Positions 26,785 to 35,332 of a stretch of DNA of 64,000 nucleotides are shown one piece after another. Made by a program: the position numbers and the translations under genes. The notes beneath the pieces are model-generated. The model was not told where the DNA came from and made no database searches. It was given only the letters and a program-made list of their open reading frames with translations. The stretch is taken from positions 53,137-117,136 of the forward strand of contig NZ_VUMS01000011.1 of assembly GCF_009696065.1 (NCBI RefSeq), read 5' to 3'. The stretch's first letter is position 1, and every line of letters starts with the position of its first letter. This stretch comes from Oliverpabstia intestinalis (GTDB lineage: Bacteria; Bacillota; Clostridia; Lachnospirales; Lachnospiraceae).

Positions 26785-27440
26785 GAAAGAATTTAACAGA
26801 GATCGTTTTTATCTTAGACCGCAGCGGTTCCATGAGCGGACTGGAACGGGATACCATCGGCGGATTCAATTCTATGATTGAGCAGCAGAAAAAAGCAGAG
26901 GGCGAAGCACTGATCTCAACGGTGCTGTTTGATAATGTGAGCGAAGTCCTGCACGACCGTGTAAATGTAAGGGACATCCGACCGATGACTGACCGGGATT
27001 ACACGGTTCGCGGATGCACGGCACTCTTAGATGCCATCGGTGGTGCGATTCATCACATTGGAAATGTTCATAAGTACGCAAGACAGGAGGATGTGCCGGA
27101 ACACACCATGTTTGTAATCACTACGGACGGAATGGAAAATGCCAGCCACCGGTACAACAGCGAAAAAGTGAAGCAGATGATCGAGTGGCAGAAAGCAAAA
27201 TACGGTTGGGAGTTTTTGTTCCTTGGTGCTAATATTGACGCAGTAGAGACCGCAAGCCAGTTCGGAATCGGTGCAGATCGTGCAGCCAACTATCAGTGCG
27301 ACAGCGAAGGAACCGCGTTGAATTATGAGGTGGTCAGCGAAGCAATCAGCTCTGTACGGTGCAGTGCCCCGCTGAGCGCAGACTGGAAAAAGCGTATAGA
27401 CGAGGACTACAAAAAGCATGGAGACCGCAAGCACAAGTAA
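26781..27440 (+). CDS. von Willebrand factor A domain protein (TerY-like)
   Basis: A 219-residue cytoplasmic VWA protein. The MIDAS metal site is DRSGSMSG (Asp13, Ser15, Ser17), with further ligands expected in GCTALLDAIG and TTDGMEN. It is nearly a bare VWA domain, like TerY proteins of stress-signalling loci that also use macrodomain, kinase or phosphatase partners. GGGAGG lies eight bases before the ATG. It has no signal peptide or membrane segment. With the upstream macrodomain gene it forms a two-gene cassette ending in a strong terminator. Confidence 0.85.
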   Translation: MRKNLTEIVFILDRSGSMSGLERDTIGGFNSMIEQQKKAEGEALISTVLFDNVSEVLHDRVNVRDIRPMTDRDYTVRGCTALLDAIGGAIHHIGNVHKYARQEDVPEHTMFVITTDGMENASHRYNSEKVKQMIEWQKAKYGWEFLFLGANIDAVETASQFGIGADRAANYQCDSEGTALNYEVVSEAISSVRCSAPLSADWKKRIDEDYKKHGDRKHK

Positions 27441-27450
27441 ATGTTATTTG

Positions 27451-27480
27451 AAGCCGGGGTGATGATTCACCCCGGCTTTT
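27451..27480 (+). terminator. terminator of the macrodomain/VWA cassette
   Basis: A perfect 12-bp stem AAGCCGGGGTGA/TCACCCCGGCTT with loop TGAT, followed by TTCCTTT. Confidence 0.88.
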
Positions 27481-27623
27481 CCTTTGGCGAGAACTGCCGT
27501 TAAAGCATCCGGAACGGATGCGCAGCCCGATGCTGCAGGCAGCGTTCTATGGGGATTGGGGAGTTTCCCCAACAAGCAGAAAATCGCTTTCGTGGCTCTA
27601 ATATTCGTCTTTGAATGGTTGCC

Positions 27624-27716
27624 GGTCATGAAAGCAGCAAGATCACCATGGATATTTATGTCAAGGTGAAATACAACCGCCCAGAGTGGCTCTCAGGAGA
27701 GGCAAGAAGCCGGTGA
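27624..27716 (+). pseudogene. integrase C-terminal remnant
   Basis: A plus-strand stretch reads GHESSKITMDIYVKVKYN followed by a stop after 30 codons. GH and the tyrosine of MDIY match boxes near the end of tyrosine recombinases. With the minus-strand integrase remnant at 17235-17474 it brackets the accessory island. Confidence 0.6.
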
Positions 27717-27719
27717 ACA

Positions 27720-27960
27720 GTTGTGAAGGGTGAAAGTATTTTACAAAATTACTCAGTTAAACAATATATCTTTACCTGGTAAAATATATGGGAAGATTAC
27801 AAGTTGATATATTTACATATAAAATAGTAAATACAGACAAATAACATTAATCAAATGGTAACAACTGCAAACCAACCACGAAAACAGTAATGTAATTATG
27901 CATTATGCATAACACTTATATGGAAAATAAAATCTCCTTTGTACAGCAAAACCAAATTAT
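27720..27960. other. AT-rich gap at the right island edge
   Basis: About 240 AT-rich bases without a supported gene, between the integrase remnant and the promoter of the next operon. Confidence 0.5.
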
Positions 27961-27962
27961 CC

Positions 27963-27991
27963 TTGCTATTTATAGTGACTTTTATTATAAT
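27963..27991 (+). promoter_or_regulatory. promoter of the methyltransferase-GH3-HD-GYP operon
   Basis: TTGCTA (27963-27968), 17-base spacer, TATAAT (27986-27991), 57 bases before the chosen start codon. Confidence 0.72.
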
Positions 27992-28048
27992 TAAAAGTGC
28001 GTGATTATGCGTCTGTATAGTATTGTGTACAAAATTCGGAGAATAGAA

Positions 28049-28618
28049 ATGCAGCAGGTTATTTTAGGGAGTGCAGGGTTTCTTCTGTACTTTATTTACG
28101 ATATAAACAGTGTTAGAAAACAGAACAGGTTGTTACAAAAATTTTTCGCAGCGGGCACTATTCTGGTTGTTTTGTCACTGTTCATGGAACTTTGGTTTGC
28201 ATGGGGACAGTGCAGTCACAGGATCGGAAGAATGATTGGATTCGGAATTGGAGCAATGTGCTTTTTGGCACTTCTTATATACACCTTGTTTTTCGCTCTT
28301 CCTTTTGAGCAAACCTATTGTGAAGAAAACAGATTACGGGCTGCATACACAGAAGGGGTGTATGGATTGTGTCGGCATCCCGGCGTTTTGTGGTTTGCAG
28401 GTGCATATCTTTGTATGTGGGGAATGTTTGGCGGATGGAAACAGGGAATCTATTTTTTACTTATGATTTTTTGGAATTATCTGTATATCATTTTTCAGGA
28501 TCTGTGGACTTTTCCGCAGACGTTTTTTAATTATAGAGAATATCAGAAAAACACTCCCTTTTTAATACCAAATAAAGAAAGCATACAGGCATGTTTCTAT
28601 AGTGTCAGAAAACAATGA
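28049..28618 (+). CDS. membrane protein, ICMT/PEMT-like methyltransferase
   Basis: A 189-residue protein with about five hydrophobic segments. The motif YGLCRHPGVLWFAGAYL and the later FFNYREYQKNTPFLIP match the C-terminal active region of isoprenylcysteine or phospholipid methyltransferase-type membrane enzymes (RHPxY, E near the end). The substrate is unknown. The start ATG at 28049 has GGAG eight bases upstream; the longer in-frame start at 28001 has none. It precedes the GH3 gene by 21 bases and is the first gene after a good promoter. Confidence 0.7.
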   Translation: MQQVILGSAGFLLYFIYDINSVRKQNRLLQKFFAAGTILVVLSLFMELWFAWGQCSHRIGRMIGFGIGAMCFLALLIYTLFFALPFEQTYCEENRLRAAYTEGVYGLCRHPGVLWFAGAYLCMWGMFGGWKQGIYFLLMIFWNYLYIIFQDLWTFPQTFFNYREYQKNTPFLIPNKESIQACFYSVRKQ

Positions 28619-28639
28619 TCGATCTGGAGCGGACAGACT

Positions 28640-30262
28640 ATGAATTTAGAAGAAAAATTAAAGAAACAACAGTATAAAGAAATCTGGCAGCAGTACTGTG
28701 GATTCCTTGATTTGTCCATGGATGGATATATGAAGATTCAACGGCGATTGATGGAGGAGCAGATCCGGTTATGGAGTAACTGTGGTCTGGGACAGTCCAT
28801 TTTGAAGGGAAAGCATCCGACGAATCTGGATGAATTTCGGAAAATGGTGCCATTGACAACCTATGAAGATTATGCAGATGTATTGCTTACCAAGCAGCCG
28901 GATATGCTTCCGGGCAATCCGGTTATCTGGATCCAGACGACCTGGGAGGGTGGTAAGCATCCTATTAAGGTGGCACCCTATACCAGAAGCATGCTGGATA
29001 CCTATCGCAACAACGTGACAGCATGTCTGATTCTTTCTACCAGTAAAGAAAAGGGCTCTTTTGATGTGGCAGCTACAGACAAATTTTTGTATGCCCTGGC
29101 ACCGTTGCCTTTTGCAACCGGACTTTTTCCGCTGGCATTGGGTGAGGAGATCGGGATTGAATTTTTACCGGCAGTTGATGAAGCTGTAAATATGAGCTTC
29201 AGCGAAAGAAATAAACTGGGATTTAAGATGGCTATGCAAAAGGATCTTGGATTTTTCTTTGGTCTTGGAAGTGTGGCTTACGCAGTGAGTCTGAGCCTTT
29301 CTTCTCTGACCAGTGGCGGAGGTGGCGGTATCAAACTGTCAAGTCTTATGAAATGCAAGCCTCATATGATCTTACGTATGATTCAGGCAAAGCACCGGTG
29401 TAAGAAAGAAAACAGACCATTTCTTCCAAAGGATTTGTTTCATCTGAAAGGATTTATGGTGGCAGGTACGGATAACCTGTGCTATAAAGATGATCTGGAA
29501 GAACTTTGGGGCATTCGTCCCATGGAATTGTTCGCCGGTACGGAGCCTTCTATTATGGGTACAGAGACATGGACAAGAAAGGGAATGTATTTCTTCCCGG
29601 ATACTGCGTTCTATGAGTTTATTACAGAGAAAGATATGATGAGAAATTATGACGATCCGTCATATATTCCGCCTACCTATCTGATGGATGAGGTGAGACC
29701 CGGTGAAAAGTATGAGCTGGTATTTACGATTCTGAAAGGCGGTGCGTTTGCCCGTTATCGTTGTGGAGATACGTATCGCTGTGTGGGATTGGAAAATCGG
29801 GAAGATGAGACCAGGATCCCCCGTTTTGAATATGTGGACCGGGTACCCTGGATCATTGATATTGCAGGTTTCACCAGAATTTCGGAAAATGGAATTCGAA
29901 GTGTGATCAGCCTTTCCAAACTTCCTATCACCAACTGGGTGGCAGCGAAGGAATACAATGAGCAGAACCGACCGTATCTTCACATGTATGTGGAACTGGA
30001 GCAGGAGGCACTTCTTAGCAATGCCATGAGTGCCAATATTTTAAAGGATTTACTGAGTACATATTTCAAATATATTGATCAGGATTATCGGGATCTGAAG
30101 AAAATTCTGGGTATGGATCCGTTACAGGTTACAATTTTCACCTGCGGAACCTTTGAAGCTTATGAGAAAAAGACAGGCAAAAAGATACATCAGATGAATC
30201 CTTCTCATTATGATATGAAGGAATTACTGGATGTACAGGAATATCTAAATAAAGTAAGATAA
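28640..30262 (+). CDS. GH3 family acyl-adenylating enzyme
   Basis: A 540-residue protein of the GH3 (auxin-responsive promoter) family, part of the ANL adenylating-enzyme superfamily; plant members join amino acids to carboxylic hormones. Visible features include the N-terminal FRKMVPLTTYEDYADVL, the middle GTEPSIMGTETWTR adenylate-binding region and the DRVPWIIDIAGFTRISE segment near the hinge. In bacteria the acid and amine substrates are unknown. It is flanked by a methyltransferase-like membrane protein and a c-di-GMP signalling protein, with short gaps that suggest one operon. Confidence 0.85.
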   Translation: MNLEEKLKKQQYKEIWQQYCGFLDLSMDGYMKIQRRLMEEQIRLWSNCGLGQSILKGKHPTNLDEFRKMVPLTTYEDYADVLLTKQPDMLPGNPVIWIQTTWEGGKHPIKVAPYTRSMLDTYRNNVTACLILSTSKEKGSFDVAATDKFLYALAPLPFATGLFPLALGEEIGIEFLPAVDEAVNMSFSERNKLGFKMAMQKDLGFFFGLGSVAYAVSLSLSSLTSGGGGGIKLSSLMKCKPHMILRMIQAKHRCKKENRPFLPKDLFHLKGFMVAGTDNLCYKDDLEELWGIRPMELFAGTEPSIMGTETWTRKGMYFFPDTAFYEFITEKDMMRNYDDPSYIPPTYLMDEVRPGEKYELVFTILKGGAFARYRCGDTYRCVGLENREDETRIPRFEYVDRVPWIIDIAGFTRISENGIRSVISLSKLPITNWVAAKEYNEQNRPYLHMYVELEQEALLSNAMSANILKDLLSTYFKYIDQDYRDLKKILGMDPLQVTIFTCGTFEAYEKKTGKKIHQMNPSHYDMKELLDVQEYLNKVR

Positions 30263-30285
30263 CTGTGCAGGCATGGAACAGTTAT
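30260..30285. repeat. short GTAAC-type repeat (minimal copy 4)
   Basis: TAACTGTGCAG and GGAACAGTTAT face each other across four bases, starting at the GH3 stop codon. It looks like a stripped copy of the dispersed family. Confidence 0.45.
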
Positions 30286-30317
30286 GAGTGAAACAAAGAA
30301 TGGGATAAGGGAAATTT

Positions 30318-32837
30318 ATGGGAACCTACGGATATATATCAATTATAGCCATGCTGTGCTATGGCTTTCTGCTGTTGATGTTTTTGACAGCAAAGAAAAA
30401 TAAAATCATAAACAGTTTTCTGGTGGTATTGCTGGGATTGCTTTTCTGGACAGGAGGCTCTGCCTTCATGCGAGCACAGTTCTGGCCGGGATGTGAATTC
30501 TGGTATCAGGTTTCCCTGTTGGGAATTTTATTACTGCCATATGCGTATTATCGTTTTATTCTTGCCTTTGGCGGAGTCAGGAACGGATCCGTCGGTAGAA
30601 TATACCTGGTGACCATGCTGATCTGCTTTTGGGTGAATGCCCAATTTGGAGTTTTTCTGGAATCTCCTAAGATGATAGAAAAAAGAGGGGGACAAACCTT
30701 TGTATATGAGATCAACCCTTCTATTATTGTATTTTTCATTCCGGCAGGACTTTTTCTGATCCACCTTTTTGTAATTCTTGTACGGATCTGTAAAGAAAAC
30801 CCTACCATGAAAGTTCAGTATGAGCCGGTGATGATGGGGGTACTTGCACTGTTTTTTGGCAATGCATTTCTTGGAATTCCATTTTTCAGCGGTTTTCCGA
30901 TTGATATTTTAAGTGGTGTGGTAAATGTATTTTTACTGTTTTATGCACTGATTCGAAGACGATTGTTCCGCCTCCAGATGCTGGCATCTCCCAGTTTGTG
31001 CTATGGCGTAGGATTCCTGTTTTCTGTTCTTGTATTTTTAAATATCATGCCGTTTCTGCAAAAGATTCTCCATATGCAGCCGGATAATAATATCACCATG
31101 TACACCCTTGTATTTGCCATTGCTTTTCTGATTACCTATGCAATCTTTACTTATCTGTGGAAGCTTTTGATCCGCAGTGTATTTGTAAGGGAAGAGAACC
31201 ATCAGGCGGAGAAGTTAAGGAAATTTAATTCAGCGATTTCAAAAACCCTGGATCTTCAGGAAATTCTGGATCGAACCATCCGGGTGATGAAAGAACTGAT
31301 GGATGTGGGTAATATCTATATATGTATGCAGAAAGCGCCCGGAGAGGCTTACTGTGGAGTTGCAAGTGACCAGCCTCTTAACGATCTGGCATTTTCTCTG
31401 GAAGAAGAAAATCCGATGATACAATGGTTGAAAGATCATGAAGAGCCGCTGGTTTACAGGGATTTTCGATATTCTGTAGAGTATAAGTCCATGTGGGAGG
31501 AAGAAAAACATCATCTGGATAAGAAGCACACGCGCTATTGTGCCGGATTAAAAGACGGTGATACTTTGGCGGGGGTGATATTGATTACAGCAGATTCAGG
31601 GAAAAAGAGATTGGTCTATGATGAAGTGGAACTGATCTCAAACATCACATCGGTGGCTTCTATTGCGATTAAGAATGCAAGAATGTATGAAAAAGCCTGC
31701 ATTGAGGCAAGAACGGATGAGATGACCGGCTTGTTGAACCGGAAATATTTCCATGAAGTGCTTCATGAAGAATTCGAAAAGAATAAAGATGGATCGTTGG
31801 CACTTGCACTTATCAATGTAGATGATTTTAAGTTATATAATCAGCTGTATGGTCTGAAAGAAGGTGATCTGTGTCTCCAGCATATTGCAAAAATCATCCA
31901 GAGCAGTGTGGGAGAAAACGGATATGCTGCCCGTTACGGTGGAAAAGAATATGCTGTTTTGTTGCCGGGATATGATCTTTTCTCTGCCAGAAATCTGGTG
32001 GAATCCATTGAAAAGCAGATTTCTGTTATGAATAACTGCAGGACGGACATGAAGCTGAAAGCAATTACGGTCAGTGTGGGAATCAGCGCGGCACCTTATG
32101 CGGCAAAAAATGTGAAGGAACTGATGGAGAATGTGGATCTTGCAGTTTACCATGTGAAACACAGTGGAAAGAACGGGATCCAGGTCTTTGATACCATGTT
32201 CCGCAATGCCAACAAGAATATAGTGTCAACAAACCGGGCACATATTTACCAGGAATATGAATCAACCATCTATGCTCTGACAGCAGCAATCGATGCAAAG
32301 GATCATTATACATTCAGCCATTCCACAAATGTGGCCTATTATGCAACAGCGCTTGCAACAGCACTTGGCATGAATGAAGATATGGTGGAGATCATTCGCC
32401 AGGCAGCCCTTTTACACGATGTTGGTAAGATTGGTATCCCGGAGTATGTATTAAATAAGGCCGACAAACTGACAGACGATGAGTATGAAACGATCAAGGG
32501 ACATGTGGAATCATCTATCGATATTATCCGTCATCTGCCTTCTCTGGATTATGTTATTCCGGCTGTTATCGGTCATCATGAACGGTATGATGGCAAAGGA
32601 TATCCACGACGGATCGCAGGAGAGGATATACCTCTGACAGCACGGATCCTGTGTGTGGCAGATTCCTTTGATGCCATGACATCCAAACGTTGTTATAAAA
32701 AGGCCTTTCCGTTGAATGTAGCAAGGGAGAAGCTTCTTCAGGACGCCGGAAAGCAATTCGACCCGGATCTGGTCTACAAATTTGTGGAATGCCTGGATAA
32801 TGGGACGATTACGTTAGTGAAAGCTGAAGAGAGTTAG
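30318..32837 (+). CDS. membrane sensor with GAF, degenerate GGDEF and HD-GYP domains
   Basis: An 839-residue signalling protein. Residues 1-290 contain about eight to nine membrane segments (7TM histidine-kinase-type sensor region); a GAF-like domain follows (about 300-450). The GGDEF domain (about 455-615) carries GGKEY at 541-545 instead of GGDEF, so it is unlikely to make c-di-GMP. The HD-GYP domain (about 640-830) is intact, with HD at 700-701 (HDVGKIGIP) and GYP at 761-763 (HHERYDGKGYP), and should hydrolyse c-di-GMP. It lies 55 bases after the GH3 gene and ends at a strong terminator. Confidence 0.9.
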   Translation: MGTYGYISIIAMLCYGFLLLMFLTAKKNKIINSFLVVLLGLLFWTGGSAFMRAQFWPGCEFWYQVSLLGILLLPYAYYRFILAFGGVRNGSVGRIYLVTMLICFWVNAQFGVFLESPKMIEKRGGQTFVYEINPSIIVFFIPAGLFLIHLFVILVRICKENPTMKVQYEPVMMGVLALFFGNAFLGIPFFSGFPIDILSGVVNVFLLFYALIRRRLFRLQMLASPSLCYGVGFLFSVLVFLNIMPFLQKILHMQPDNNITMYTLVFAIAFLITYAIFTYLWKLLIRSVFVREENHQAEKLRKFNSAISKTLDLQEILDRTIRVMKELMDVGNIYICMQKAPGEAYCGVASDQPLNDLAFSLEEENPMIQWLKDHEEPLVYRDFRYSVEYKSMWEEEKHHLDKKHTRYCAGLKDGDTLAGVILITADSGKKRLVYDEVELISNITSVASIAIKNARMYEKACIEARTDEMTGLLNRKYFHEVLHEEFEKNKDGSLALALINVDDFKLYNQLYGLKEGDLCLQHIAKIIQSSVGENGYAARYGGKEYAVLLPGYDLFSARNLVESIEKQISVMNNCRTDMKLKAITVSVGISAAPYAAKNVKELMENVDLAVYHVKHSGKNGIQVFDTMFRNANKNIVSTNRAHIYQEYESTIYALTAAIDAKDHYTFSHSTNVAYYATALATALGMNEDMVEIIRQAALLHDVGKIGIPEYVLNKADKLTDDEYETIKGHVESSIDIIRHLPSLDYVIPAVIGHHERYDGKGYPRRIAGEDIPLTARILCVADSFDAMTSKRCYKKAFPLNVAREKLLQDAGKQFDPDLVYKFVECLDNGTITLVKAEES

Positions 32838-32849
32838 AAAATATCAAGT

Positions 32850-32890
32850 AGATGCATAAGGACAGAGAAATCTTATGCATCTATTTTTTT
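32850..32890 (+). terminator. terminator after the HD-GYP gene
   Basis: A perfect 11-bp stem AGATGCATAAG/CTTATGCATCT followed by ATTTTTTT. Confidence 0.88.
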
Positions 32891-32912
32891 GCTTTTGGTA
32901 TACTATTTTGCT

Positions 32913-33770
32913 TTGAAAAATGAAATTTCTTATTCGGATGCAAGAAAAATCATAGAACGGCTTCCGGAAACAAAAAATATCCCACTTGGTGAGATAGAGG
33001 ATGTTATTTATACTCAGCGGATCCGTAACGAAGTGGAATCCTTTACGAAGACAGAGGAACTTCTAGATTATATCAACCGACATATTGCTCAGTTTGGCTA
33101 CAACAACGCCTCCGGTTCTGTAAGAATTCAGGAACTGTGGAAGGAACTGGCAGAAGAAAACGGGCTCTGTGAAAAAGAGAGAAGAATTCTCTATGGAATA
33201 GATCAGTACCTGACCGAAGAAGAGAAGATAGAAGCAGAACGAAGGGTTGGTGACGGAAAAAAAGAGCGAAGAGCAGATGCCAGCTCTACATTTGGAATCC
33301 TTCTGCAAATTCTCGGTTTATCGGACACCTATACGTCCAGATGGGGAAAAGATCGTTCTTTAAAACCTTTTTTAGCAGGGAATGAAGGGATCCATCCGAT
33401 TGCGGAGAGCGTATTTCCCGATCGGGACGGAATCGAGAAGGTGCCGAACGGAAAAAAGGTATCCTTTGAACGGGTACGTAAAATCCTGATCCTTCTGCTG
33501 TTTTACAGATTCCGGATAGAAATCGCACTGGAAAACGCAGAAAATGGAGAGAAATTCCCATACGAAGATATCGGAGATAATAAGGAACGCTTTTTGTGCT
33601 ATATGAATGACGAATTGTCTGATGTAGGACTTCCGATTTTATATGAAGGAAATCCTTATGACTGGATCTTTCTGTTTGCTGCTTCTGCCAGAACAGAGGA
33701 TGATGTGCAAAGCCCTTTGGATAATCTTCGGGGATATATGAAGCAGCTGATCAGTTTGAAGCAGCTGTAA
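32913..33770 (+). CDS. unrecognised protein with eroded 5' end
   Basis: About 285 residues, soluble and charged, with segments such as NEISYSDARKIIERLPE, SGSVRIQELWKELAEENG and SSTFGILLQILGLSD. I do not recognise the family. The frame is open back to the stop of the HD-GYP gene, but contains no ATG near the beginning; only TTG codons (32889, 32913) without ribosome binding site are available, and the first overlaps the terminator T-run. The protein sequence just before 32913 (LLVYYFALKNE) still looks protein-like. This suggests that the true start has been lost by deletion, or that a weak TTG is used. Start position is tentative. Confidence 0.5.
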   Translation: MKNEISYSDARKIIERLPETKNIPLGEIEDVIYTQRIRNEVESFTKTEELLDYINRHIAQFGYNNASGSVRIQELWKELAEENGLCEKERRILYGIDQYLTEEEKIEAERRVGDGKKERRADASSTFGILLQILGLSDTYTSRWGKDRSLKPFLAGNEGIHPIAESVFPDRDGIEKVPNGKKVSFERVRKILILLLFYRFRIEIALENAENGEKFPYEDIGDNKERFLCYMNDELSDVGLPILYEGNPYDWIFLFAASARTEDDVQSPLDNLRGYMKQLISLKQL

Positions 33771-33889
33771 ACTTCCGGCAGCTATTCATTAGCCAACAGT
33801 TGTAACTTTTGCAAATCCAGAAAGGATATTCCGGTCTGCTATAGTATGTATATCAACAACCCTCGCAGGGTGGGGAAAAAACTATACAG

Positions 33890-33947
33890 GTGGAGGAATA
33901 AAAACATGAAGAAGAAAAATATATCTTTTTCATGTATAGTTTGTTAG
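33890..33947 (+). other. inverted repeat with 13-codon mini-ORF
   Basis: AAACTATACA and TGTATAGTTT enclose a GGAGG ribosome binding site and an ATG (33906) that opens the 13-residue frame MKKKNISFSCIVC. It might be a leader peptide, a decayed gene start, or chance. The rest of the 250-base gap 33771-34021 shows nothing else clear. Confidence 0.3.
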
Positions 33948-34021
33948 AATATAATATGAGATTTATGAATTCGATAGAATCTTTTGCTGTCGCTAAACAG
34001 AGTAAATACTTGTGAAAAAGA

Positions 34022-35155
34022 ATGGAAAGTTTTGTAATGGATGGATATTTTTATGTATTGACTACAATTGATCTTTTTGTTTTATGCTTTATGTGCATAC
34101 TTACACATCTGAGTGAATCGCTTAGCAAAAAACAAAAGCGAGGTTTTTTTATGGCCTATCTTATGATCGCAGGAATTTCAGTGCTGGAGGTCATAACAGT
34201 GGTTGTGGATGGCTTACCGTCCGGATACCGATGGCTGAATATTGTGTCTAATTATCTGGGGTTTGGCCTGTCGCCGGCGGTGTCTGTCTGTCTTGTATAT
34301 GTATTGGACAGAAAGACAGCTCTCCGACGCAAGATCAGAATTGCAGTGTGTTGTGAGATCGCATATCTTATGTTTTTGCTGGTCTCTGTTCCATATGGAA
34401 TGGTATTCTCCGTGAGTGTGGATAATATGTATTCACGTGGTCCGCATTTTTACATATATGTCATCATGTATTTTGGGGCAATTTTGTATCTTTCGATATC
34501 TACGATCATCACAGCCAGAGAATTTCAGAATCGCAGCAGGATGCTGATCTATCCATTGATTCTTTTTGTGATGGTTGAAACAGTCATTCAGGTTGCACTG
34601 CCTGAACTTCATGTTACATGGCTATGTGTTACGTTGCTTTCTGTATTATATTTTATCTATTGTAATGAGATGTGGAATCAGTTGGATGCACTCACAGGAC
34701 TTTTGAATCAGAACAGCTATTTGAACCAGACCCAAAAGATAAAATACAACAGTGGAGTGCTGGTAGTGTTTGATGTGGATGATTTCAAACAGGTCAATGA
34801 CTGCCATGGTCACGTGAAAGGTGATCTTTGCCTTGCGGGTATTGCGGAATGTATCAAAAAAGCATATGCAGACTTTGGATATTGTTATCGTATAGGTGGT
34901 GACGAGTTTTGTGTATTATTGAAGAACAGAGCGAAAGAAGAAGAATGCAGACAGGAATTTTTGCGGCGGTGGGTAGAGAAAAGAAGAAAGTTCACATTTT
35001 TACCAACCGTTTCTTACGGATCAGCTCCATTTTCAGGTGAAGATATTGCAGTTGTCAAAGACAGAGCCGATCAGGATATGTATCAATATAAAAAAGGACG
35101 AAAGAAACATGGCAGTTCAGGTGTGCTGAGTGAGCAACAAAAATATCAAAACTAA
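34022..35155 (+). CDS. membrane-bound diguanylate cyclase (GGDEF)
   Basis: A 377-residue protein with six to seven membrane segments (about residues 10-215) and a cytoplasmic GGDEF domain (about 222-365). The active-site motif is intact as RIGGDEFCVLL (GGDEF at 292-296), so it should make c-di-GMP from two GTP. No RxxD inhibitory site is visible in front of it. The ribosome binding site is weak (GAAAAAGA), and a second ATG at 34037 is possible. Together with the HD-GYP protein it gives synthesis and breakdown of c-di-GMP within a few kilobases. Confidence 0.88.
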   Translation: MESFVMDGYFYVLTTIDLFVLCFMCILTHLSESLSKKQKRGFFMAYLMIAGISVLEVITVVVDGLPSGYRWLNIVSNYLGFGLSPAVSVCLVYVLDRKTALRRKIRIAVCCEIAYLMFLLVSVPYGMVFSVSVDNMYSRGPHFYIYVIMYFGAILYLSISTIITAREFQNRSRMLIYPLILFVMVETVIQVALPELHVTWLCVTLLSVLYFIYCNEMWNQLDALTGLLNQNSYLNQTQKIKYNSGVLVVFDVDDFKQVNDCHGHVKGDLCLAGIAECIKKAYADFGYCYRIGGDEFCVLLKNRAKEEECRQEFLRRWVEKRRKFTFLPTVSYGSAPFSGEDIAVVKDRADQDMYQYKKGRKKHGSSGVLSEQQKYQN

Positions 35156-35178
35156 CAAAAGTTCGGATGCAAAGTCCC

Positions 35179-35207
35179 TTGCCAATCACCAATACATGTG
35201 TTAATAT
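35179..35207 (+). promoter_or_regulatory. promoter of the CDF transporter transcript
   Basis: TTGCCA (35179-35184), 17-base spacer, TAATAT (35202-35207), placing the transcript start shortly before the riboswitch aptamer. Confidence 0.6.
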
Positions 35208-35245
35208 ACTTGAAACACAATTTGCACTGCATATCAATCTACAGT

Positions 35246-35332
35246 ACAAACTGAGCAGGCGATGGAGATCCATGGGGCCGGGCCCGACAAGGGCAGCAGA
35301 TGAGAACGTGACATCTGTGGGACAGTAGTTTA
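35246..35332 (+). ncRNA. NiCo (czcD-type) riboswitch aptamer candidate
   Basis: A four-way-junction layout can be drawn: P1 from AAACT (35248-35252) with AGTTT (35327-35331); P2 ATGG/CCAT; P3 GGGC/GCCC (35275-35278 and 35282-35285); P4 CAGATG/CATCTG (35297-35302 and 35312-35317). Purine-rich joints (GCAGGCGA, GACAAGGGCAG, GGGACAG) resemble the conserved strands of the NiCo class, which senses Ni2+/Co2+ or other divalent metals. It lies directly before a cation diffusion facilitator gene, the usual NiCo context, and overlaps a terminator. Exact class is recognised by eye. Confidence 0.72.

Noticed and set aside
33771..34021. c-di-GMP riboswitch upstream of the GGDEF gene
   Set aside because: Neither the class I nor class II conserved cores could be found.
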